Part shown: piece by piece, positions 9,098 through 17,736 of the stretch
How positions within the stretch are numbered: position 1 is the stretch's first letter
How the letters are laid out: every line of letters begins with the position of its first letter
Source: Bradyrhizobium sp. CIAT3101
GTDB lineage: Bacteria > Pseudomonadota > Alphaproteobacteria > Rhizobiales > Xanthobacteraceae
DNA length: 64,000 nucleotides
Direction: 5' to 3'
NCBI RefSeq assembly: GCF_029714945.1
Contig: NZ_CP121634.1
Span: forward strand, 8,639,001-8,703,000
Position numbers and translations under genes: made by a program
Notes under the pieces: model-generated
Database searches by the model: none
What the model saw: the letters and a program-made list of their open reading frames with translations, nothing else
Told to the model about the DNA's origin: nothing

Positions 9098-10062
9098 GGT
9101 TGATCTCCTAATGGTAAAAAGCTGTAGTCGCCGGACGGTCCGAGCCCTGAAACGCGAGCAAGCTCGGCGAGGCGGCGATCGGCTCCGCGGCCAACAAGAA
9201 CGGCAATCACGTTGATCGTTTCGGCAATAAGCGCCCGCGGGACAGTGACCACTGCTTCCTGGATGAGCTGCTCAAGCCGGCGCAGTGCCCCGAGCGCAGT
9301 CCCGGCATGTATGGTTCCGATCCCGCCAGGATGGCCTGTCCCCCAGGCCTTCAGGAGGTCGAGAGCTTCGGCTCCGCGTACCTCCCCGATCGGAATACGA
9401 TCAGGCCGTAGTCGCAGCGAGGCGCGGACAAGATCTGATAGAGAGACCACGCCGTCCCGGGTGCGCAGCGCAACGAGGTTCGGCGCTTTACATTGAAGCT
9501 CTCTGGTATCTTCAATGAGAACCACGCGGTCTGCCGTCTTGGCGACCTCCGCAAGAAGCGCGTTTATCAGGGTGGTTTTCCCGGTGGAGGTCCCGCCCGC
9601 GACCAGGATGTTATGGCGAGAGGCGACGGCAGTTCGAAGAGCGCCGGCCTGCTCCATGGTCATGGTCCCGGCGACGACATAGTCCTCGAGAGAGAATACA
9701 GCCACGGCCGGCTTGCGGATCGCGAATGCGGGGGCGGCAACGACGGGCGGCAGCAGACCTTCAAATCGCTCCCCGGTCTCCGGTAGCTCGGCCGAGACAC
9801 GTGGCGCACCCGCATGAACCTCGGCGCCGACGTGGTGAGCGACCAGCCGTATGATCCGTTCTCCATCTGGAGCGGACAGGCTTTTGCCGGTCTCAGTCAG
9901 GCCACTGGACAGCCGATCGATCCACAACCGACCGTCTGGGTTGAGCATCACCTCGACAACCGTGGGATCTTCCAGAAAGCACGTAATCGCGGGGCCAAGC
10001 GCAGTGCGCAGCATGCGTGCTCCGCGCGAGATCACCTCCGGCTGAAACAATTGGATTGTCAT
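9094..10062 (-). CDS. trbB: TrbB, VirB11-like conjugation ATPase
   Basis: TrbB (322 aa) is the hexameric VirB11-type ATPase at the base of the mating channel. The Walker A loop 'GGTSTGKT' is at residues 156-163, followed by a Walker B-like '[11 protein letters not shown]' and the family's '[19 protein letters not shown]'. It is the first gene of the leftward trb operon. Its ATG stands nine bases after the U-run of a perfect terminator-like hairpin, and no strong ribosome site is visible, so its expression may be attenuated (see the separate entry). Confidence 0.96.
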   Translation of the reverse strand: MTIQLFQPEVISRGARMLRTALGPAITCFLEDPTVVEVMLNPDGRLWIDRLSSGLTETGKSLSAPDGERIIRLVAHHVGAEVHAGAPRVSAELPETGERFEGLLPPVVAAPAFAIRKPAVAVFSLEDYVVAGTMTMEQAGALRTAVASRHNILVAGGTSTGKTTLINALLAEVAKTADRVVLIEDTRELQCKAPNLVALRTRDGVVSLSDLVRASLRLRPDRIPIGEVRGAEALDLLKAWGTGHPGGIGTIHAGTALGALRRLEQLIQEAVVTVPRALIAETINVIAVLVGRGADRRLAELARVSGLGPSGDYSFLPLGDQP

Positions 10063-10071
10063 TTATATCCC

Positions 10072-10101
10072 AAAAAACTGAGGCACCCCAAGCGGCCTCA
10101 G
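10072..10101 (-). terminator. hairpin and T-run immediately before trbB
   Basis: On the minus strand a seven-base-pair stem (CTGAGGC/GCCTCAG, 10078-10101) is followed by six T (10072-10077). This is the form of a Rho-independent terminator. The trbB ATG follows after only nine bases. It may end the transcript of the MFS gene on its right, and it also lies inside the probable trbB leader. Confidence 0.7.
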
Positions 10102-10260
10102 ATGGGTATGATTAGAAAAGCAGATCCTTCACCAGCTCAACGAGCGGAGCGGAGCGATCGCAGGCTGGCGTAGGAAAAGAAAGATCGAACCAGAAGGCGG
10201 CGCGCGGTGTTGTTGCTCTCAGGACCAGGCGAGCGAGCGGAGCTAGCCACACGGCTCGCA

Positions 10261-11565
10261 TCACCATTCCTCATCGTCCGGCTCGAGTACGCCATCTTCT
10301 GCTGACGTCGCGGATCCCTCGACCGGGCATGTCTTTGCTTCGGGATCGCCGAGGAAGAACTTGGCAATCCGTCTGCCCAAAAGACAAATCCATGGGATCA
10401 TAAACCAACCTAATGCTAGAACCTGCACCCCAACGGCGCATGCGAACGCAACCTGATAGGCAATGGTCGGGTAGCGGCCATCCTGAACGGCCCATTGGTC
10501 AAGGATGAGTCCTGTCCCGTATTGGACGATGAAACACCAGCCGAAGTGAAGAACGTTTAAGCCTGCATTTGCTCTGCCGGTGAGCTCCCTTGGAAAGTAT
10601 TCAGCTAAGAGCGCATAACTGACAACAGTGGCCGAGCCGACAATCGAGATGATCAGCCATGGCAGCAGTGATGGCAATGGCAGACGCAGAATCAATGCAA
10701 GCTCACCCCCTACAAACAACACTGTCACTGCTGCGAACAGAACTTCCGACCTTATCCCATGTCGGCGTAGTCGATCAGCCAACGTCCCAAGTAACATCGC
10801 CCCCGCGCTGATTCCGAGTGCCATGATAAAGAGCTGCCTAATCGAGGATTCGCGATTGAGCCCTTCGACGTTCGTCAGCCAAGATGCTGCCCACAAGGCC
10901 TGTAATGACCAGGCTGAGCCGATACAGCTTGCCGACAGCGGTGCTATCCGCCAAAAGCGCCGATCTGTGTAGATCGTACGCAGTTTTACGGCCGTCGACT
11001 GAGTTACCTGTGGCCGCGCCGCCTCAGGAACCGCCCAAAAAATCAGGAGGGCCGAAGCAAAGGTTGCAAGGGCTAAGAGTCCAAAAAGCCCACGCCACCC
11101 CGTACATTCCAACAGCCACTCGGTTGGCGTTGTTGCGGTCACCGCACCTAGTGCACCGAGCATGATCATGTAGCCATTGGCTAGGGCGACCCGTTCCCTC
11201 GGAAACCAAGTGACAATGGCCTTCAACCCAGACATGGCTGCAGCCGAGACACCGATGCCGATCATCGCACGTGCAACCAGAAGTTCCCCGAAGTCGTTGG
11301 CCGCGCCAAACAGAGCCGCTCCACCGCCGGCAACCAGCAGGAGCGCGCTCTGGACCCGACGTGGACCAAAACGATCCAGCAGTGTTCCGATTGGAATCTG
11401 GACGCCTGCGAAGACCAGGAAATAGACGGACGTCAGCAGGCCAAGGTTGCCAGCATCGAGGCCCAGATCAGCAGAGAGCTGACCCGAAATCAGCGTATTG
11501 ATAGTACGGAACAGATAGGAAAGGTAATAGCCGGCGACGAAAGGAAGAAAAACACAGCCGATCAA
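10261..11565 (-). CDS. MFS transporter
   Basis: This is a 434-residue major facilitator with about twelve hydrophobic segments. It carries the MFS signature between helices 2 and 3 ('GTLLDRFGPRRVQ') and a repeat-like counterpart in the second half ('GTLADRLRRHGIR'). The substrate cannot be read from sequence. It lies between trbB and a ribbon-helix-helix gene, all leftward, but is not part of the usual trb set and probably came in as cargo. The C-terminus is acidic ('VLEPDDEEW'). Confidence 0.85.
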   Translation of the reverse strand: MIGCVFLPFVAGYYLSYLFRTINTLISGQLSADLGLDAGNLGLLTSVYFLVFAGVQIPIGTLLDRFGPRRVQSALLLVAGGGAALFGAANDFGELLVARAMIGIGVSAAAMSGLKAIVTWFPRERVALANGYMIMLGALGAVTATTPTEWLLECTGWRGLFGLLALATFASALLIFWAVPEAARPQVTQSTAVKLRTIYTDRRFWRIAPLSASCIGSAWSLQALWAASWLTNVEGLNRESSIRQLFIMALGISAGAMLLGTLADRLRRHGIRSEVLFAAVTVLFVGGELALILRLPLPSLLPWLIISIVGSATVVSYALLAEYFPRELTGRANAGLNVLHFGWCFIVQYGTGLILDQWAVQDGRYPTIAYQVAFACAVGVQVLALGWFMIPWICLLGRRIAKFFLGDPEAKTCPVEGSATSAEDGVLEPDDEEW

Positions 11566-11662
11566 TCGCCAAGTCGAAAGTTGGCGCTTAGCGTCGGATT
11601 GCGAAGGATTGGATAGACCGTTCGCGGCGTCTTGCGTGCGGATCGCAAGGTCACCCGCTCGT

Positions 11663-12316
11663 TTAGCAGAACGCGTTTGGCAGATTTTGAAAGTTGCGGT
11701 TGCTGCCGCCCTCCTCGGCGGCAGCGCTCACGTCGGCAGTTGCGTCCAGAATAGTGGCGGAAGGGATTTCATGTGCAAAATCTGTAGAACTTAGCGAAAC
11801 ATCGTCGGCCGCATAACTGTAAGAATTCGGGGCATCGATTTGGTCGATCGCCTCACTCAGTAAGGATCGGTTAGAACGGACGCGCCGGTCGACCTGTTCG
11901 GCCAGCGCCTTGAATCGCTCCTGGCCGCGTTTACAGGCTTCAGGCTGCAGCGATTGCGGCATTGGAGGTGTGACGGTGAGGTGATAACGGGCGTGCAGCG
12001 CAACCATCTCAGCCACTATGCGGAAGTCGGTGTCCAGACGTTCAAGTTGCCTGCTCATCCGATCGAGCGCCTCATGAATGAGACCTTCGATTGGCGGCGC
12101 TCGATCAAGGAACCCCTCAAGAGCAGCCTCCACGACAATGCCGTTGCCGACTCCGGGCCGGCCCGTTGTAACTTCGAGACGGCGAAGAATCCGTTCGGAA
12201 AGCTCGACGTTAATTTTTCTCGTTACGGCAAGGCTTTGCTGCGCCGTCCCCTCGGTTGTATCGACTTGCTGTAAATTTGGCTCGTTCGGTTCGTCGAGCG
12301 CTGTTTCGAAGCTCAT
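11663..12316 (-). CDS. ribbon-helix-helix (CopG-like) mobilisation protein, long form
   Basis: This 217-residue protein has a ribbon-helix-helix-like N-terminal region ('INVELSERILRRLEVTT') followed by a helical middle. The middle closely parallels the smaller protein at 28.6 kb: both have a 'RQLERL' helix, a 'TPP.P' segment and a 'GQERF' or 'GRERY' block. In related elements one such CopG-like gene sits between traG and trbB. The ATG at 12316 follows GGAGGAG and is preferred to the upstream in-frame GTG. The C-terminal 70 residues have no recognisable domain. DNA binding is inferred. Confidence 0.7.
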   Translation of the reverse strand: MSFETALDEPNEPNLQQVDTTEGTAQQSLAVTRKINVELSERILRRLEVTTGRPGVGNGIVVEAALEGFLDRAPPIEGLIHEALDRMSRQLERLDTDFRIVAEMVALHARYHLTVTPPMPQSLQPEACKRGQERFKALAEQVDRRVRSNRSLLSEAIDQIDAPNSYSYAADDVSLSSTDFAHEIPSATILDATADVSAAAEEGGSNRNFQNLPNAFC

Positions 12317-12902
12317 ACCGGCTCCTCCCGGATACAGGAAATGTCCAGCGCCCATGGCTGAGCGCGGCGAAATCGGTTCGAAATGGCAGTGATTGCTCCA
12401 CCGATGATGGACGACACAAAGGGCAGGACGGCTGCTCGTTCAATCGCCGGAGCCTCGAAAGCGTAGCCTGGGGTAGCCAAAGAAAGGAACGGCGGCTTCG
12501 TCGGGTAGGAGTTGCCCCGACCTCTTCAGGCTGACGTCCTTCACCAAAGACTGCCGTGCGCGTGACGCCGACCAAAACTTCGATACCAATGCGCCGCCAC
12601 TCGCGCGTGGTTTCGCTCCCTCGCCCATTGCACCGTGTCCGCCATAGCCCTTCGCCATGAGCCAGAACCGGTCAGGAAAAAACACCACGCGATCGGAGGT
12701 TAGATATGCCGTTCGAGATTTAAGCGACTGGGTCACCCAGTCCATCCGCCGGCCGAGTATGCTTGCTCCCACTGGTCGGCAAAGCCGGCATCTCAGGCTG
12801 CGGCCGGATTCGCCGATCAACTAGTGCCGTTCTCGGAGTTCGCTCGACTAGGGCCGACGCGCACGTGGTTGAGGTGGGCCGGCGAGACTCAGTCGCGGTT
12901 TG

Positions 12903-12933
12903 AAAAAAAGGCCGCCCCAGATGTGGGGCGGCC
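12903..12933 (-). terminator. strong Rho-independent terminator
   Basis: A perfect ten-base-pair stem (GGCCGCCCCA/TGGGGCGGCC, 12910-12933) with a four-base loop is followed on the minus strand by seven T (12903-12909). It would end transcripts coming from the right, most directly the candidate small RNA. Confidence 0.85.
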
Positions 12934-13064
12934 AGTGAATGTTCGTCGCGGGAGGAAGAATACGACGAACGAATTCAGAACCTATCGCGTCAGCCTCCTA
13001 CCCAAGCGACCAGGCCGATCGCAGGCGCGGCTTTCTTATCGCCACAGCGACACATCGTCTCTAG
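12903..13064 (-). ncRNA. candidate small regulatory RNA with C-rich loop
   Basis: On the minus strand there is a stem-loop with eight-base arms (GTTCGTCG/CGACGAAC, 12941-12970). Its 14-base loop contains TTCCTCCC, which is complementary to a Shine-Dalgarno sequence. It is followed directly by a perfect ten-base-pair GC stem and a run of seven T. Rhizobial trans-acting sRNAs of the alpha-r type have this layout. The 5' end is not defined and 13064 is only the limit set by the preceding terminator. A 21-codon frame opening 'MCRCGDKK' lies in the 5' part and could instead be a leader peptide. Confidence 0.45.
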
Positions 13065-13067
13065 GCC

Positions 13068-13098
13068 AAAAAATACCCGCCGCGAAATCAACGCGGGT
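13068..13098 (-). terminator. Rho-independent terminator, minus strand
   Basis: A six-base-pair stem (ACCCGC/GCGGGT, 13075-13098) is followed on the minus strand by A and six T (13068-13074). It lies about 550 bases after the leftward ABC exporter gene. The 13.1-13.6 kb stretch between holds no convincing gene. Confidence 0.6.
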
Positions 13099-13647
13099 CC
13101 GTTTGCTGCTGCACAGTAGCCACTTGTTAGTATTGATTAATGCAATGGATGGGATATCGGCGCTGAATTCTAGCGCAGAATTCCTCTTTTGAGAGATTTT
13201 CCAGCCAAGCTAGCCGCTACCCTCCAACCCGTCCCATTTCTCAGCGCTTGGGCTGATGAGTTTAGAAGTCCCTTCTTTCGCGAAAACATATGTTCGGTCG
13301 CTTCATAACGGCGCGAGCGTCCGCGCCCAAATGCGCCATTGCAAAAGTAATGAGGAGAGAACTGCGCTCGGATACCAAACAATGCCTCTGATGTTCCATC
13401 CTGTGTTGCGCGATGATTAAAGCGCCGCGCTTTGTCTTCGCGCTCTCATTCCCGAAACACCTGAAGCCCATCAAATTAGTAGCTATCTCGCGGGTCCCTT
13501 ATCGTTCCTAGACCCTCGTCTTGCTTGCCGATCCACTCTGTTTGAGCTTCAGCGGAATCAGCCTCTCCTGGCTGTGTCTCTTCGATCGGGTGAACCTTCA
13601 ATTTGCCCCCAGCTCAACGATCCAACTGTCAGTACCATTCCTGTCTA

Positions 13648-15450
13648 TTAGACTGCCGCAGAGATCCGGCCAACCTCGGTGGCTTGGCTCTCCAACAGCC
13701 GCCGGTAGATTCCGCCGGCCCGCCTAGTCAGGGCAGCATGCGTGCCCTGCTCGGCGATGACGCCGCCATCAAACACCAGGATGCGGTCGAGGCCGCGCAC
13801 CGTCGAGAGTCGATGTGCGATCACAATCGAGGTGCGGCCCCTCATCAGCCGCTCCATCGCTTCTTGGATGAGGACTTCCGATTCGGAGTCGAGGCTTGAG
13901 GTTGCCTCGTCCAGGATCAGCACCGGCGCGTCAGCTAGAAAGGCGCGCGCCAGCGCGACGCGCTGCCGCTCACCGCCCGAGAGCTTGACACCGCGCTCAC
14001 CCACCAATGTGCCGTAGCCCTTGCGCAGGCGCAGGATGAACTCGTGCGCATTGGCGAGCCGCGCCGCCCGCTCGATTGCCCCCATATCAGCTCCGGGCCG
14101 ACCATAGGCGATGTTCTCAGCGAGGGAGCGGTGGAACAAGATCGGCTCCTGCTGCACGACGGCGATCTGGCTACGGAGTGATCGCTGTGTGGCTAGAGCG
14201 ATGTCCTGACCGTCGATCAGAATACGGCCGCCCGAAACATCATAGAGCCGCTGCACCAGCTTGACGAAGGTAGTTTTGCCGGAGCCGGAGCGACCAACCA
14301 GACCAACCCGCTCACCGGCGCTTATATCAACCGATAGTCTGTCATAGAGCTGGACGCAATCACGGCCATACCGGAAGGTAACGTCTTCGAATACAATCTC
14401 GCCACCTTCAATGGCGATCGGCTTTGCATCCGATACGTCGGCGATCTCGATCGGCTCGTCATGGATCGCGACGAGCTCCTCCATATCGTTGACCGAGCGC
14501 TGTAGGTTGTTAATGTACATGCCGACCTCGCGCAGATACGCGTGGATAACGTAGTAGCTGGTCAGCACATACGTGACGTCGCCAGGCGAGGCGAGCCCCT
14601 CCATCCACAGCAGCACCGAGCCGCCGATCACCGACATCCGCAGGCACAACAGGATGGAGAGCTGAGCCATGGCGGCGGAGTTGTAGCGCAGCCAGGTTCG
14701 CAGACACCGCACGCGCCAGCGGTTGATGGTGCGGGCGAGCCGCTCATCCTCGCGCTCTTCCGCGCCGAAAGATTTCACCACCGCATTGCAAGTCAGCGCA
14801 TCGGCCAGCGTGCCGCCGATCTTGGTGTCCCAAGCATTGGAGACTCGTGCGGAAGGCGCGATATAGCGGACCGCGAACATCATTGTCACAACGACATAGA
14901 TTGCCGCACCAATCGCGACCACGCCACCCAGTGCAGACCAGTGCAGCCCGAGCAAGATCATCGAACCGACCAGCACCGTCAGGGACGGCAACAGGGACAT
15001 CAGGATGGTAGTATTGAGCAGATCCAGGGCCCACATGCCGCGCGTGATCTTCCGAACGCTCGAACCGGCGAAAGAATTGGTGTGCCAATCGGTTGAGAAC
15101 CGCTGGACTCGCATGAAGGCCTCGCGGGCCACATCCGACATTGTCTTGAGCGTGAACGGAACGATTGCGTGCAGACCTATGAGGCGTAGGATCATCGAAA
15201 CCAGGCCTAGTGCGACGATACCGCCGAAGGCGGCCAGCGCCGCATGTCGCGCCGCGTTGTGGTAAGGACCTGAGGTCAACGCGTCGACGAGATGGCCCGA
15301 GTATATCGGCATGAACAGGTCGGCTGCTGTCGCACCGAGGAAGCCAACCAGCACAAAGGCAGCGCGGTAGGGCTGGAGCAGCCATTGGCGGAAAACGAAC
15401 GGAACCACCGCGCGGATGGCGATGGGACGCTTGTCAGCTTGAGCGGTCAT
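13648..15450 (-). CDS. MsbA-like ABC exporter (TMD-NBD half transporter)
   Basis: This is a 600-residue half transporter. Residues about 25-320 form a six-helix ABC exporter domain and residues about 345-590 an ATPase domain. All ATPase motifs are present: Walker A 'GRSGSGKTT', signature 'LSGGERQRVALARAF', Walker B 'VLILDEATSSLD' and the H-loop 'IVIAHRLSTV'. It should act as a homodimer exporting a lipid-like, peptide or small-molecule substrate. The substrate is unknown. It stands alone, transcribed away from the nod box and nodPQ region on its right. Confidence 0.9.
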   Translation of the reverse strand: MTAQADKRPIAIRAVVPFVFRQWLLQPYRAAFVLVGFLGATAADLFMPIYSGHLVDALTSGPYHNAARHAALAAFGGIVALGLVSMILRLIGLHAIVPFTLKTMSDVAREAFMRVQRFSTDWHTNSFAGSSVRKITRGMWALDLLNTTILMSLLPSLTVLVGSMILLGLHWSALGGVVAIGAAIYVVVTMMFAVRYIAPSARVSNAWDTKIGGTLADALTCNAVVKSFGAEEREDERLARTINRWRVRCLRTWLRYNSAAMAQLSILLCLRMSVIGGSVLLWMEGLASPGDVTYVLTSYYVIHAYLREVGMYINNLQRSVNDMEELVAIHDEPIEIADVSDAKPIAIEGGEIVFEDVTFRYGRDCVQLYDRLSVDISAGERVGLVGRSGSGKTTFVKLVQRLYDVSGGRILIDGQDIALATQRSLRSQIAVVQQEPILFHRSLAENIAYGRPGADMGAIERAARLANAHEFILRLRKGYGTLVGERGVKLSGGERQRVALARAFLADAPVLILDEATSSLDSESEVLIQEAMERLMRGRTSIVIAHRLSTVRGLDRILVFDGGVIAEQGTHAALTRRAGGIYRRLLESQATEVGRISAAV

Positions 15451-16241
15451 GCAGTAATCCGGTCATCCTTATCGCGCAGACCGGCTTCATCTGAACTGAG
15501 CTCCCCGTCGCAAAGGCGCGATCTGACACGGGCATTCGGTCGGCACTCTTCTTCAAGGGAAGCGCTCGGCGCCAACAGTCTAAGCCGCTCCGGACTGCCT
15601 CCATGGCTTTCTGCCGAATCCTTGCAGTCGCTTGCAACGGGCAACGATCTCCCTCATTCACATCTTCGGCGCATGTGAGCGTCTGCGAGCCCAAACAGAG
15701 TCCATCATGGTGTTTCAGGAAAGATCGCATTTCATGACTGCGGGCGAAAAGACCGCACACCCATCAGGTCCGACGTGGCAAGATCGATGTTGCACCCCGA
15801 CGAGACGCGGGGCGCTCATGAAGTGCCAGTGTCCCCCGCCTCAATCAATTGCCACGGCTAGTAGTTGACTTGGGGCCCACGCGTAACCAGACCGGACCCA
15901 TGGATAGACAGTTGCGCAAAGGCTGAGTGGGTGACAAAAACTTGGCCTCGCGACAGCCATTGTTTCGCGGCTAGAGATTTTGCGTGCGAGGCGATAGAGA
16001 TCGACAAATTTCGTGGCCTACAGACCTGAGAAGCAGATCGCTCACACGCCAATCTAGACTTTGAACCTCCAAAAGCCTGGTAACCGGGTCGAGATGGGTT
16101 AGCTGTTCCGGCAAAAAACGTCCGCCGCCCATGAGGCCCGTAAAAAGGCGGCGCGATGGTGATTAGAGCAACGAGTGCGAGCAGGAGATTGAGACCCAGA
16201 CCTCAGGAGATGCCGTCGCGATCCGCAATGTGAATGCATTC
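15451..16241. other. no gene recognised
   Basis: This is the stretch between the ABC exporter and the nod box. Only short, unconvincing frames occur on both strands, and I see no homology, repeat or hairpin that stands out. Confidence 0.5.
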
Positions 16242-16288
16242 CATCCAAAAAATCGATTTCACCAATTCCCTTGCTGCCAGGTAGGAAA
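16242..16288 (+). promoter_or_regulatory. nod box upstream of nodPQ
   Basis: The sequence begins CATCCAAAAAATCGATTTCA and continues CCAATTCCC. It keeps the LysR-type ATC-N9-GAT core and the downstream CCAAT of the NodD-binding nod box. The next rightward gene is nodP, about 500 bases downstream. This predicts flavonoid- and NodD-dependent transcription of nodPQ. The leader between holds no recognised gene. Confidence 0.85.
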
Positions 16289-16791
16289 ACCGTCAGCAAT
16301 TGAGCAACACGGTAGGTTTTCTGTCGGGAAAGCTACGAGGAACACATCATTGTGGTCGCGTCAGTCCGGTCATAGGCGGTTTTTTCCCGGCTCACTTGCT
16401 CTTGATTGGCGGCAAGGACGCCTGCAAGCGCGAAAGGCATGTAGATGATCATGCCTTCCCCTCCAGCAAGATGGACCGATCGCACTGCCCCGCCCGGGCG
16501 CAACGGCTTTGCGCCACGGTTAGCTCGTTTGATGTTGAGGCATCAACAAGAAATCGAACGATCGTCAGTCAGTCGGCGATCTCCAGTTCACGGCTCGTTC
16601 CCACAATTTTGTGCCATTTGGGGATGGCGCCGCCGACCTCTGTCCGCTTTGGATCGACCATCGATCACATCCCGCGGCGGAGCACACAATCCTGCTTCAT
16701 CGAGGCTAAGCGATCACTGACCTCGTACAAAAGCTCTGAAATATAGCGTGAACACCGGCAGGGCAACTTCGTTGCTGGGTATATCTCGAAC

Positions 16792-17736
16792 ATGTTCAAT
16801 ATGAACGCGAAGGTTATGATCAGATTGGAAACGCATACGCTGCCCCGCCATTTGCGTCGGCTCGAGGCCGAGACGATTGAAATCATGCGGGAAGTTGTCG
16901 CCGAGTTCAAAAACCCGGTGATGCTCTATTCAATTGGTAAAGATTCGAGCGTCATGCTCCACCTGGCGATGAAGGCGTTCTATCCGGCGAAGCTGCCTTT
17001 CCCGTTGATGCATATTGATACGACGTGGAAATTCCGCGAAATGATCGCCTTTCGCGACGAGACGGCAAAACGCATCGGGATCGATCTGATCGTCCACGTG
17101 AACAAGGACGGCATCGCGCGCGGCATCAATCCCATCGATTCCGGCTCCGCGCTGCATACGCAGGTTATGAAGACCGACGCGCTCAAGCAGGCCCTTGACC
17201 TGTACGGATTCGATGCGGCATTCGCCGGCGCGCGGCGGGACGAGGAGAAAAGCCGCGCCAAGGAGCGCATATTTTCGTTCCGCTCGGCAGGACACGTCTG
17301 GGATCCGCGTAACCAACGGCCCGAACTTTGGAACCTGTTCAACACCCGCATTCGTCAAGGCGAAACCATGAGAGTGTTCGCGATGTCGAATTGGACGGAG
17401 CTCGACGTCTGGGAATACATCATGTTCGAGAAGATTCCCGTCGTGCCTCTCTACTTCGCGAGATGGCGACCGGTAGTGCATCGGAACGGTACCTTGATCA
17501 TGGTGGACGACGAGCGGCTCCCGCTCTTGCAGAGCGAGACCCCGCAGATGCGGAGAATCCGCTTTCGTACACTTGGGTGCTACCCCCTGAGCGGCGCCAT
17601 CGAATCGGAGGCGACCACGATCGAGGACATTGTCGCCGAAATGCAGGTTGCGACAGTTTCGGAGCGCCAGGGGCGCCTCATCGACATGGATGAGACAGCT
17701 TCAATGGAGAAGAAGAAGCGAGAAGGATACTTTTGA
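16792..17736 (+). CDS. nodP: NodP, sulfate adenylyltransferase small subunit (CysD-like)
   Basis: NodP (314 aa) is the ATP-sulfurylase subunit that makes adenosine 5'-phosphosulfate from ATP and sulfate, together with the GTPase part of NodQ. The PP-loop 'SIGKDSS' is at residues 47-53 and is followed by '[11 protein letters not shown]' and '[11 protein letters not shown]', which are hallmarks of CysD/NodP. Length is normal. The ATG at 16792 has no clear ribosome site; 16801 is a possible alternative. The stop TGA shares a base with the nodQ ATG. The nod box upstream separates it from housekeeping cysD. Confidence 0.92.
   Translation: MFNMNAKVMIRLETHTLPRHLRRLEAETIEIMREVVAEFKNPVMLYSIGKDSSVMLHLAMKAFYPAKLPFPLMHIDTTWKFREMIAFRDETAKRIGIDLIVHVNKDGIARGINPIDSGSALHTQVMKTDALKQALDLYGFDAAFAGARRDEEKSRAKERIFSFRSAGHVWDPRNQRPELWNLFNTRIRQGETMRVFAMSNWTELDVWEYIMFEKIPVVPLYFARWRPVVHRNGTLIMVDDERLPLLQSETPQMRRIRFRTLGCYPLSGAIESEATTIEDIVAEMQVATVSERQGRLIDMDETASMEKKKREGYF

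Noticed and set aside
12440..13192. Open frames on both strands between the ribbon-helix-helix gene and the ABC exporter
   Set aside because: They have no domains or ribosome sites, and the right-hand one crosses two terminators.
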